From an uncultured Planctomycetia bacterium (GTDB taxonomy: Bacteria; Planctomycetota; Phycisphaerae; Phycisphaerales; SM1A02), in assembly GCA_937871505.1 (NCBI GenBank), contig CALMPF010000066.1, forward strand, positions 1-64,000: a stretch of DNA of 64,000 bases, read 5' to 3'. This document shows, one piece after another, positions 47,107 to 55,392 of the stretch (position 1 is its first letter; each line of letters starts with the position of its first letter). A model generated the notes under the pieces. It searched no databases. It worked only from the letters and a program-made list of their open reading frames with translations, and had not been told where the DNA came from. Both the position numbers and the translations under genes were made by a program.

Positions 47107-47832
47107 GGTCAGCGGGATCCTCGACGGCCAGAGGCGGATTCAGGTCACGGAGGGTCAGCTCGCCGCCGAGACGCCACAGCCGCCGGGCGGCGGGCACCGC
47201 GCCACCATCGGATCGACCGCGTTCGACGGACGACGAGCTGACTCGGGGACTCCGTTCGCGGCGCGATCTCGCCTGCCGAGGACCGTCTTCCGCGCTCGCC
47301 GCTGAGCGGCGATGCTCCCTCCCTCGCATCGAGCCGTCGCGCAGCACAACCTCCGACCAGCTCCCTGGAGGGAGCCCGGCAGGTCTTGCGACGGCACCAG
47401 CACGCCCGGCGCGAGCGTCATCCCGCCGGACCCTTCGAGGACTGGCGCGAGGGATGGCGAACGGACAGAATCGCAGCCCGCGAAAGACTCAGCGGGAGCG
47501 GGAACGCGTGACGGAGGACGACGAGGGAGAGCGGAATCGGTCTCGTGAACCGTTCGCTCCTGGGATCACCGAAGCTGGTGAACCCGGGAGCGCCCGGGCC
47601 GTGGAGATCGAACACCCGTCCTGGGTGTTCGCACAGGGTAGCGAGACGCCCGCGGTTCTCAAGGCCATCAGCGCGCTCAACCACGGATTCCTGACGTCGC
47701 GATCTCCGCGCCGCGGTGCCGCCCCGATTCCATCGGGGCCTGAGCGTGCCGACGAATTTTTCCACCACGTGATCCAAGCGCCGTCTATGCGCGGTGGAAA
47801 AGCTGACCGACTTGCAAGGCCGCCGCCGGGGC
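47107..47832. other. Possible replication-origin region upstream of dnaA
   Basis: The 726 bp upstream of dnaA hold no supported gene. Two DnaA-box-like sequences face each other: TTTTCCACC (about 47758-47766) and GGTGGAAAA (about 47793-47801), each differing from TTATCCACA in two positions. A hairpin CGAACACCC-GTCCT-GGGTGTTCG occupies 47609-47631. I see no clear AT-rich unwinding element of several dozen bases, and only two boxes, so this is a hypothesis based on position. Confidence 0.35.
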
Positions 47833-49014
47833 TCAAACGACCGGAGCCGCTCCCGAGCCGGCGAGCGGACGGATCAGAGCCCGCCGAACGGCGACCTTCC
47901 GGAATCCCTCGCTGCGGTAGAGGGCCACCGCCGGCGCGTTGGCGCGATCGACGGCGAGGCTGATGCGGCGTTCGCGCCGCAGCGACGCCTGTCGCAGACC
48001 ATGTCGAAGCAGAAAGCGCCCAAGTCCCCGGCCGCGCGCCGCGACGGCCAGACCGAGGTAGATCAGCTCGAGGTCGCTGCCGAGGTGCGACGGGCTGAGC
48101 AGCAGCGCGCCGAGCGGGCGGCCATCAACGCGGAGCAGCGACCAGAGCCCTTCCTGATAGCGACCCGCCGCGAGATGTCCTTCGATGATGTCCTCCGTCG
48201 GGCGGATTCCGCGCAGCCCGGGGCAATCGAGGGTCTGCTCGTAGCTTGCTTCGAGGACGGCGCGCAGCGAGGGATCGCCGCGGCGCCATGCGATCACCTC
48301 GACGCCCCCCGGCGGCGAGGCGACGGCCGGAGACTCGTCGGAGCGGATCTCGCGGACGAGGTACTCCAGCGTTGCGAGGTCGAAGAACCCCGCGCGGAAG
48401 AAGGACGCGAGCAGGCCGGCGTGCCCTGCGCCGCTTCCCGGCGCGGGCGCCGGAGCGCGCGAGCGTGCGGGGATCGGCTCGGACTCCAGCCGCTCCTCCT
48501 CGAGCAGGGCCTGCGCCACGATCGCCTCCTCGGGTCGGAGCGCGGTGCAGAGCGCCGCGAGCGCCTCAGCCACCGCGGCGACTTCGCGGGGAGTCTCCGG
48601 CTGCGACGCGATCACCTGGGCTGTCCGGCCGGCGCAGGGGAGCGCCATGGCGGCGGCGAGGCAGCGGCCCTCGGCGAAGGCGGCGACGAGGAGATCGCGC
48701 CGGGCCCCCGGTCGCTCGAGCAGGCGCGCCAGCGCGGACGGGTCGGCGCGCGGAGCCACGCGCCGCGCTGCGGCTGCGAGCGTCCGGCGCCCGCGGAGTC
48801 CGGTCATGGTCAGCGGTCGAAGGAGCTCAACGCCCGCGGCCGGAGCGGCGCTGTGCAGGTCGGCGATGGCCGCCAAGCGCCCTGCGGAGACGGTCGGCCG
48901 AGCGTCGTCGGTCCGCGCGGTCTCGTCCGGGGTCGTCGCCATGCCGACGTCGGAACGCGTCACCGCCGCGTCGATCGTCCGCTCGGCCTCACCGATCCCT
49001 TCGACAGGCTGCAT
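47833..49014 (-). CDS. GNAT-family N-acetyltransferase
   Basis: The 393-residue protein has a C-terminal GNAT domain (about 260-385). LELIYLGLAVAARGRGLGRFLLRHGL contains motif A, with the R-G-x-G-x-G/A acetyl-CoA loop. SLAVDRANAPAVALYRSEGFRKV is motif B, typical of RimI-like and mycothiol synthase-like enzymes. The N-terminal half (about 60-180, DLLVAAFAEGRCLAAAMAL and GRTAQVIASQPETPREVA) looks like a second, degenerate GNAT fold, suggesting a double-domain enzyme. The acceptor is unknown. The ATG at 49014 is supported by TATCGT 7 nt upstream (minus 49027-49022). Confidence 0.82.
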   Translation of the reverse strand: MQPVEGIGEAERTIDAAVTRSDVGMATTPDETARTDDARPTVSAGRLAAIADLHSAAPAAGVELLRPLTMTGLRGRRTLAAAARRVAPRADPSALARLLERPGARRDLLVAAFAEGRCLAAAMALPCAGRTAQVIASQPETPREVAAVAEALAALCTALRPEEAIVAQALLEEERLESEPIPARSRAPAPAPGSGAGHAGLLASFFRAGFFDLATLEYLVREIRSDESPAVASPPGGVEVIAWRRGDPSLRAVLEASYEQTLDCPGLRGIRPTEDIIEGHLAAGRYQEGLWSLLRVDGRPLGALLLSPSHLGSDLELIYLGLAVAARGRGLGRFLLRHGLRQASLRRERRISLAVDRANAPAVALYRSEGFRKVAVRRALIRPLAGSGAAPVV

Positions 49015-49182
49015 CGACGAGACGATAGAACCGCTCGGCCGCGCGACTCGGCACCGTGACGCAACGGCGTGTGCGCCGCGATCCGAGGCCGCCTCGATCA
49101 GCGCCGGCGTCGGAGCGCCGAGCGAGCGTGCGTGCGGTCGCTCGGCAGTCGACGGATCCGGATCGCGAATCTCGTCGCTCCG

Positions 49183-49824
49183 TCAGGTTCGAGGGCCGAT
49201 GCGCTCGATCTCGCGGAGCAGCTCGGCGGCGCGGGTCTCTGAGAGGAGGGAGAGGTTCGCCTCGACGTTGAGGCGCGCTGCCTCGACGCCCGCGCTCGCG
49301 AGACGCTCGGCGATCACCCGGTCGCTCTCGAGGCTGGGATTGGTCGTCCCGCTCTGTGCCCGCAGCGCGTCGAGGATCGACCGGCCGAGTCGGAGCATCT
49401 CCAGCGGCGGCTCGACCGCACCCGAAGCCGCTGCGGCGAATGCCGCCGGATCCCGCTCGCGGAGGCCGCCGCGCAGGGCGGCGTCGAGCTGGGCGTACCC
49501 GCGCGCATCGGCGTCCGCGAGCTCGAGCAGGCGCGGGAGCGCCGCGCGGAACGCCTCGTCTCCCGCGCGGTGCAGCGCGTCGTGCCCGGCGAAGCGCGGG
49601 CGGCCGAGGGTGTAGCCGAGCACCATTCGGCCGAGCGCGGCTGCCGTGGCGAGCGTGGTTGCCGCGACGGCGCCGCCGCCGGGGGCCGGCGTGCGCGCGG
49701 CAAGCGCGTCGAGAAACGCCGCGACGCTCATGGCGCCGAGCGAACCCGCCGGCAGCGCCTCGTCGAGTCGGCGATCGCCGGGGCCACCATCGGCCTCTCC
49801 GCGAACCGCCTCGCCGCCGCTCAC
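49183..49824 (-). CDS. fchA: Cyclodeaminase/cyclohydrolase family protein (FTCD-C fold)
   Basis: The 213-residue protein matches the helical formiminotransferase cyclodeaminase C-terminal family. FLDALAARTPAPGGGAVAATTLATAAALGRMV contains the diagnostic P-x-PGGG. DADARGYAQLDAALRG and a further helix with AGVEAARLNVEANLSLL follow. Bacterial stand-alone members include methenyltetrahydrofolate cyclohydrolase FchA of one-carbon metabolism, but the activity of this copy is inferred. It starts with GTG overlapping the pheT stop codon (GTGA), so translation of the two is coupled. Confidence 0.85.
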   Translation of the reverse strand: MSGGEAVRGEADGGPGDRRLDEALPAGSLGAMSVAAFLDALAARTPAPGGGAVAATTLATAAALGRMVLGYTLGRPRFAGHDALHRAGDEAFRAALPRLLELADADARGYAQLDAALRGGLRERDPAAFAAAASGAVEPPLEMLRLGRSILDALRAQSGTTNPSLESDRVIAERLASAGVEAARLNVEANLSLLSETRAAELLREIERIGPRT

Positions 49825-52022
49825 GACCGGATCTCCGCCGCGACGGCGCTGCGCAGGCGCGCAAGCACGAGCTCGACCTCCGAGTCGACCTCTTCGCCTC
49901 GAAGCGTGCGATCCGCCGCGCGGAAGCGCAGTCGGAACGTCGTCGACTTGCGACCTTCGGGGATCGGCTTTCCTCGGAAGACGGTGACGAACTCGAGGGC
50001 CTCGAGCGCCGAGAGTCGGAGCGAGGCGATCTCGGCCCGAAGCTGGTCCCAGGTGATCGTCTCGGCGACGATGACCGACACGTCGCGCTCGATCGCCGGA
50101 AACGCGGGCAGCGCGGCGGCGACGGCGCTGGGGGGGAAGCGCTCGAGGAGCGGGCGCAGTTCAATCTCTGCGGCGACCAGCGGAACGTCGATTCCGACGC
50201 CCGAAGCCAGTTCGCGGCGCACCGGGCCCATGATCCCCAGCGCCGCCGCTCCCCCGTCTATCGCCTTCGGACCGGACCTCCGGAGGTCTTCGCTTTCCGC
50301 TCCGTCGCGTCGCCCGCGGTCGCCGCCGACTTCGCGGCCTCCTTCGCCGCAGTCGAGCAGCAGCAGCGCGGCCGTCGAAAGCCAGCCGCCGCCGCGCTCG
50401 GTCGCCTCGGCCCGCACCGCGGCTTCGTGCCCGCAGGTCAGCGCGACCAGCCGCTCGACGATCCCGCGGAGAGCGCGGAGCGCTCGACCCGTCTCGGGCC
50501 GCGGACCCGGATCGAGCGATGCGACGTCGGCGACCAGCGCGAGCACCTCGCGCTCCGCATGAGCGCCGCCCGAGCCGGCGGCGCCGGGGAGATGGAACAC
50601 CGATGCGACCTCGAAGAGCCGCAGCGACGAGACGCCGTGATCGAGGTTGTGGCGCCGCACCTTGAGCAGGCTCGGAACCAGCGACGGCCGGAGGATCGGC
50701 TCGGCGCGCGCCCGCTCGTCCTCCACGCGAAGCAGGCCGGGCGCGGCGCCCGACGGCGAGGGCTCCGGGAGGAACGCAGCCGCCGCAGATTCCGCGACGA
50801 GCGAGTGGGTGACGCACTCGACGAACTCCATGCCCGCGAGCGCATCGCGGAGCACCCTCCGCGCGGCGAAGGCCGGGCTCGGATCGGCGAGCCTCACCGC
50901 GATCGTGTCGGTCACCGGGAGCGCATCGAGCCCGATCATCCGGGCGACCTCCTCGACGAGGTCGACTTCGCGCTCGATGTCGATCCGCTCCGCCGGGACG
51001 GTGCATGCGATGATCGCGTCACCGTCGCCGAGCGGCTCTGCGCGCGGCGCGAAGCCGAGCGCGTCGAGCGCCGTCATCATCCGATCGAGGGGCATCGCGA
51101 CGCCGAGAAGCCTCCGGCAGCGCGCCGTGCGCAGCTCGATCCGCCGTGGCGGCGGCAGCGGGGCGCCCGCGTCGACGGACCCGGCGCAGAGCGTGCCGCC
51201 CGCCACTTCGAGGATCAGGGCTGCGAGCCGGCGGCTCGCGGCCTCGACCTGCGCAGGGTGCACGCCGCGCTCGAAGCGATGGCTCGAGTCGCTGGCGATG
51301 CGCAGGCGGCGTCCGGTGCGCCGGATCGTGACCGGGTCGAAGCTGGCCGATTCGAGCAGCAGGTCGGTCGTCCCCTCGCGGACCGCGGACGCGGCGCCGC
51401 CCTTGATTCCCGCCAGCGCGACCGGCCGCTCCGCATCGGCGATGACGAGGTCGGCGGGGTCGAGTCCGATCTCCTCGGCGCCGTCGCCCAGCGGAAGGAA
51501 GCGCTCCCCGGTCCGGGCCATGCGGATGACTATGCGGCGGCCGCGAAGGGCGTCGAGGTCGAAGACATGCGTCGGCTGCCCGAGCTCGAAGAGCACGTAG
51601 TTGGTGGCGTCGACGATGTTGGAGCGCGGGATCTGCCCGATGGCGCGCAGCCGGTCCGCCAGCCACGGCGGCGATGGCCTCACGGTCGCTCCGAGGATCA
51701 CGCGGGCGACGTAGCGCGCGCAGAGGTCGGGACGCTCGTTGACGACGCTCGTGATCTCCTCCGCGCGCGGGCCCGTCTCGCTCGGGGTCGCCGCGGGGAG
51801 TCGCAGCCGTCGTCCGGAGAGCGCCGCGATCTCGCGGGCGAGGCCGACATGGCTCAGGCAGTCGCCCCGGTTGCTCGTCGTCTCGATCTCCTGACGCGTG
51901 TCTCCGTCGAGCGCCTCGCGGCCGTCGAAGGGAAGCCCCGCGCGGGTGAGCAGTTCGGCCTGCTCGTCGGCATCGGCGGGGCGGTCGAGGTAGTCGTTGA
52001 TCCAGTTGACGCTCGTGCGCAT
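49821..52022 (-). CDS. pheT: Phenylalanine-tRNA ligase beta subunit, short form lacking the B2 OB-fold
   Basis: The 733-residue protein lines up with bacterial PheT along most of its length: MRTSVNWINDYLDRPADADE at the N-terminus, TSNRGDCLSHVGLAREIAAL, the B3/4 editing domain (DATNYVLFELGQPTHVFDLD and SSHRFERGVHPAQ), and the C-terminal FDX-ACB domain (PAFPAIERDVSVIV, TFRLRFRAADRTL). In E. coli PheT an EMAP-type OB-fold of about 110 residues separates the first block (AGL-VDG) from the NRADCL block. Here they are about 15 residues apart, so the tRNA-binding B2 domain is missing. PheS is not in the window. The start ATG at 52022 has no clear Shine-Dalgarno. Confidence 0.93.
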   Translation of the reverse strand: MRTSVNWINDYLDRPADADEQAELLTRAGLPFDGREALDGDTRQEIETTSNRGDCLSHVGLAREIAALSGRRLRLPAATPSETGPRAEEITSVVNERPDLCARYVARVILGATVRPSPPWLADRLRAIGQIPRSNIVDATNYVLFELGQPTHVFDLDALRGRRIVIRMARTGERFLPLGDGAEEIGLDPADLVIADAERPVALAGIKGGAASAVREGTTDLLLESASFDPVTIRRTGRRLRIASDSSHRFERGVHPAQVEAASRRLAALILEVAGGTLCAGSVDAGAPLPPPRRIELRTARCRRLLGVAMPLDRMMTALDALGFAPRAEPLGDGDAIIACTVPAERIDIEREVDLVEEVARMIGLDALPVTDTIAVRLADPSPAFAARRVLRDALAGMEFVECVTHSLVAESAAAAFLPEPSPSGAAPGLLRVEDERARAEPILRPSLVPSLLKVRRHNLDHGVSSLRLFEVASVFHLPGAAGSGGAHAEREVLALVADVASLDPGPRPETGRALRALRGIVERLVALTCGHEAAVRAEATERGGGWLSTAALLLLDCGEGGREVGGDRGRRDGAESEDLRRSGPKAIDGGAAALGIMGPVRRELASGVGIDVPLVAAEIELRPLLERFPPSAVAAALPAFPAIERDVSVIVAETITWDQLRAEIASLRLSALEALEFVTVFRGKPIPEGRKSTTFRLRFRAADRTLRGEEVDSEVELVLARLRSAVAAEIRS

Positions 52023-52436
52023 GGGTCGTCCAGTCGGTCGCTCTCGCTCTCGCGCTCGGCCGCCGCGCCGCGATGGCGGGCGGGCCGGATGGACCTGCGA
52101 CCAGGTCCCGGGGCAGCGCGGCCGTGGGGAGTGCGAGCCCGGCGGCTCCCGGGCGTCCCCGCTGCGGCGCCCTGCCGCGTCGAGGCTCGCATCCGAGTCT
52201 CGAGGTCCCGCAGCGGCGCTTCGGGCGCCCCGTCTGCCACGCTCTCGTTGCGGAACGCCGCCTTCGACCGTCTGGCGACGGCGCCAAGGGGCGCTGGAAA
52301 GCCCGGAGGGTAGCGAACTCTCGCGAAGCGGGCCCCCCTCCGCAGTCGCCGGAGCAGGTCGCGAGCGCGGCGCGCCGTGCCGCGGACGTGCCGGGGGGCG
52401 CCGTGCCCGGCGGCCTCGGGGTTACCATCGCGGCGA
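52023..52436. other. Gene-free divergent spacer
   Basis: This 414-bp region lies between the divergent pheT and lipoprotein genes. I see no supported gene. The sequence is GC-rich, and open frames in it are extensions or shadows of the flanking genes. It should contain both promoters. TACCAT at 52423-52428 is a likely -10 element for the lipoprotein gene. Confidence 0.4.
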
Positions 52437-53219
52437 ATGCCGCTTGCAGCCCGATGCACGGCCGAGGAATCGGCACCGCTCTTCCGCAGCGCCGTCGACG
52501 CCGCGCACCGAGCGCGGCGGGATGGCGTCGGCGCCCCGTCCGCCCGCAGCGGCCGGGGGCGTCGCGCTTCGATCGGGCTTGCGGCGAGAGTCTCGGCGGC
52601 GCTCCTCTGCGGGGCGCTCCTCTGCGGCTGCGCATCGCCCGTAGCGGTCGCGCCGCCGGCGGCCGCGCCCGACGACCTGACCATCTCGGTGACCGTCCTC
52701 GTCGGCGAGGAGCGACTCGGTCTCGATCGAGTCGAGCGGCGGCCGGGCCGGTACATCGTCTTTCCCGATGGCACCATCCACGCCGACGTGGGCCGGACGA
52801 TCACCGCGGACGTGCGACCCGGGCGCACGCGGCAGCTCCGGCGCGAGCAGCTCGAGTCCCTCTGGGGGCTGGCCCGCCGCCTCGGCCTCGCCGATCCGCG
52901 CGAAGGGGAGCCTCCGGGCAACGACGTGCTGATCGTCGTGTGTCGAACCGAGATCGTCCACGTGCTCAGCTTCGAGACGAGCGAAGCAGCGTGGCGATTC
53001 GTCCGGCGCACGGAGGGCGCGGAACCGGACGCGGTGACGACGCGCCTCGTGCGCGAGCTTGCGGCGCTTGCGTGGGTGCCTGACGATCCTCCCGAGTCGC
53101 GAAGCCAGGCGGTGGTGCGCTACGACTTCGGGCCGGATCCATATGCGTCGCTCCGGGTGCCGGCTCCGGCGCCGGGCGCGGCGCCCGCCCCTGCTCCGGC
53201 CCCGAGGGACCGACGATGA
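52437..53219 (+). CDS. Lipoprotein A of a coupled pair, unknown function
   Basis: The 260-residue product has a polar N-terminal stretch of about 45 residues, then a hydrophobic segment ending in the lipobox LCGC (Cys65). The body (about 80-230) contains TVLVGEERLGLDRV, GRYIVFPDGTIHADVG, RQLRREQLESLWGLARRLGL and VLSFETSEAAWRFV. The same order of motifs appears in the next gene. The tail is Pro/Ala-rich. The family is unknown to me. The start at 52437 has TACCAT 8 nt upstream; the long N-terminus before the signal is unusual, and a shorter non-ATG start is possible. The stop overlaps the next start (ATGA). Confidence 0.72.
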   Translation: MPLAARCTAEESAPLFRSAVDAAHRARRDGVGAPSARSGRGRRASIGLAARVSAALLCGALLCGCASPVAVAPPAAAPDDLTISVTVLVGEERLGLDRVERRPGRYIVFPDGTIHADVGRTITADVRPGRTRQLRREQLESLWGLARRLGLADPREGEPPGNDVLIVVCRTEIVHVLSFETSEAAWRFVRRTEGAEPDAVTTRLVRELAALAWVPDDPPESRSQAVVRYDFGPDPYASLRVPAPAPGAAPAPAPAPRDRR

Positions 53220-53845
53220 CGATCACCGCGGCAATCCCATGCGGCCCGCGGTGCGCGCTCGGATTGAGCCGCTCGAGGCGAGCGTGCCCGATCGCCGCGC
53301 GGTCGAGCCGCTCGTCCGACTGCTCTCACGCCGCGTCCCCATGGCGAACACGCGGGCCGTGGCTGGGGGCGCTTCTGGCTGCGCTCGTGGCGCTCGCGGG
53401 GTGCGCAGCGCCGGCGGGAATCCGCGACGAGCGGGACGTGACCGGCGGGATCGATCTCACCGTCGAGAGCCGGGACATCGCGAGCCAGCGCATCGTCGCG
53501 TTCACGGTTCTCGCGAACGGACAGGTCACGTTCTCCGGCGGCAAGGATGCAGTGGCCCGACGCGTCGGCTGGACCGGCGAGCTGACTGCCGAGCAGGGTG
53601 CCGCGCTGCGCGAGCTCCTCGAGCGCGATGGCTGGCTCGACGGAACCGCGGCGTCCTCCGGGGCGCCCCGGAGCCTCCTCTTCCGGGCGGTTGTCCGAGG
53701 CGGGCCGCACGGCTCGAAGCGGTACGACCTCCGCGGGACCTCCGACGCCGCCGCCCGCCTCGAGGCGTTCCTCGATCAGGCGACGCGCGCGCGCCACGCT
53801 GCCTTCCTGCAATCCCTCCCCGAGGCCGGCGACGCGCTTCGCTGA
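53216..53845 (+). CDS. Lipoprotein B of a coupled pair, paralogue of its neighbour
   Basis: The product is 209 residues. A basic N-terminus of about 45 residues is followed by a hydrophobic segment and the lipobox LAGC (Cys63). The body has IVAFTVLANGQVTFSGG, then LTAEQGAALRELLERDGWLDG and later GSKRYDLRGTSDAAARLEAFL. Order and spacing match lipoprotein A (strand, property loop G-V-F-DG-x-x-x, helix REQLE-L--L-RL), suggesting an old duplication. The start overlaps the previous stop by 4 bp (ATGA). The FHA-sigma gene follows after 120 bp. Confidence 0.75.
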   Translation: MTITAAIPCGPRCALGLSRSRRACPIAARSSRSSDCSHAASPWRTRGPWLGALLAALVALAGCAAPAGIRDERDVTGGIDLTVESRDIASQRIVAFTVLANGQVTFSGGKDAVARRVGWTGELTAEQGAALRELLERDGWLDGTAASSGAPRSLLFRAVVRGGPHGSKRYDLRGTSDAAARLEAFLDQATRARHAAFLQSLPEAGDALR

Positions 53846-53965
53846 TCCCCCGCAGCAGGCGCCGGAGGTCCGCCGGCGGGCGGCGGCGGGGTCGGTCGGG
53901 CTCGGCCGAGCGCGCGGGACGCGGCGCCACTCCCGCGCCGCCGCCGCCTCCGGTACGCTGCGCAC

Positions 53966-54910
53966 GTGGCGTCGACTGCGGCCCATCTCGATCCGGTGGC
54001 AGGTCCTCCGGCGGCGCCGTGTGCAATCCCCGCGGGGGCGACCGCGACGGTCGGCCGGGAAGAGGGGTGTGACGTGCGGCTCGTCCATGAGGGCGTCTCG
54101 CGCCGGCACTGCTCGGTCCGCAACGACGGCACCGCTCTCTCGATCGTCGATCTCGGCAGCACGCACGGGACGGACGTTGACGGGGTGCGCATCGCGCCGG
54201 GAGTGGCGACCGAGGCTCGACACGGTTCGACGCTCGGCATCGGACCGTGGATCTTCCGCGTTCGGCTGCGCCGCGACGACGACGCGCCGGTGCTCCTCGA
54301 CCGGGGTCTACATCGGCGTGCGCGCCCGTCCTACGAGACACGTCCCACGATCTTCCTCCGCCTGCGGGATGGCGACGCCCGCGCGCGGGAGCTCTCATGG
54401 CAGGAGTTCCAGGAACGCTACGCGCCGGTCATCGTCGGCTTCGCCCGCAACGCCGGTCTGACTGGAACCGATGCCGAGGATCTCCTTCAGGAGGTGCTGC
54501 TCGCGTTCTTTCGGGTCACTCCGCGCTTCGAGTACGACCCTGCGAAGGGCCGCTTCCGCGGGTACCTGAAACGCGCCGTGCTCAACGAGGTTCGCCGCCG
54601 CCGGGCGCTGCGGGCGCGCGGCGGTTCGGAGCTGGCGTTCGATCCCGCCGACGACGCGAGTCCCGACGAGGAGTCGGCGTGGGAGCGGGAGTGGGCCGAG
54701 CAGGTGATGCGCCGGGCGATCGAGGAGGCGCGAGCGCACGTCGACGCGCGGACCTTCGAGGCCTTCGAGCTCTACGCACGCCGCGGGGTCCCGGCCGAGG
54801 AGGTCGCCGAGCGCCTGGGCATGGCGGTGAACTCCGTGCACCAGGCCAAGAGCCGCGTGGTTCGCCTGGCTCGCGCCGCGGCCGAGGCGATCCGCGAGGC
54901 GGAGGGCTGA
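53966..54910 (+). CDS. FHA domain fused to an ECF-like RNA polymerase sigma factor
   Basis: The 314-residue protein joins two modules. Residues about 23-102 form an FHA domain: ATVGREEGCDVRLVHEGVSRRHCSV and DLGSTHGTDVDGVRI, with the phosphothreonine-binding Arg (GR) and Ser-Arg-Arg-His of the consensus. Residues about 140-310 are a sigma-70-like factor. Region 2 has TDAEDLLQEVLLAFFRVTPRF and GRFRGYLKRAVLNEVRRR. Region 4 has YARRGVPAEEVAERLGMAVNSVHQAKSRVVR as the -35 helix-turn-helix. FHA binds phospho-threonine, so a Ser/Thr kinase probably controls it. The start is GTG, with TACGCT 6 nt upstream. The last gene in the window is such a kinase, though 7.3 kb away. Confidence 0.9.
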   Translation: MASTAAHLDPVAGPPAAPCAIPAGATATVGREEGCDVRLVHEGVSRRHCSVRNDGTALSIVDLGSTHGTDVDGVRIAPGVATEARHGSTLGIGPWIFRVRLRRDDDAPVLLDRGLHRRARPSYETRPTIFLRLRDGDARARELSWQEFQERYAPVIVGFARNAGLTGTDAEDLLQEVLLAFFRVTPRFEYDPAKGRFRGYLKRAVLNEVRRRRALRARGGSELAFDPADDASPDEESAWEREWAEQVMRRAIEEARAHVDARTFEAFELYARRGVPAEEVAERLGMAVNSVHQAKSRVVRLARAAAEAIREAEG

Positions 54911-55392
54911 ACGTCCTCGAGCGACGCCCTCTCGGCGGCTCTGTCACGGCGTCACGGAGCGCCTTCAGCCCTCGGGGAGAACGCGAGGCCGGGCGTTCGT
55001 CGCCGTCGGCGCCAGCGCGGCCTGCGCTCGCTGCCTGGATCGTCGCGGACTGAGGGCATCCGGGAGGGCCGATCGGTTGCGTGGCGTGCATGGCCCGGCG
55101 TCGGCAAGGTCTCCTCGCATCGATGCTCCAGAGCCTCTGGGCGTCCGCGGCCGCAGGCGCTGCGGAAGCCGCTGCGGGCGGGGACTTTCGGAGGCGTTCG
55201 GCCTCGGTCCGCCCGCGCCTTCCGTCTCTTCCGGGTCACTCGCAATGCCCGGTCGGACGAGGGCGGCTCGGTGGCTCAGGCTCCTCGTTCGGGGCGCCGG
55301 AGCGGCCGACGTCGTCCTGTGAGAGGCGTGCGGTCCTCCTGTCGAGGGCCGGCACGGCCCTTCGGCCGCTCGCGTCCTCACTCGGAGTCACC
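54911..55392. other. Gene-free spacer before the dockerin cluster
   Basis: No gene is supported in this 482-bp spacer; the open frames are basic and patternless. GGAG at 55383-55386 is the ribosome-binding site of the next gene. No terminator hairpin with a T-run is visible after the sigma gene. Confidence 0.4.

Noticed and set aside
47456..47963. Basic open frames in the dnaA upstream region
   Set aside because: They have charged, low-complexity composition and no motif, and overlap the GNAT gene in an opposing frame.
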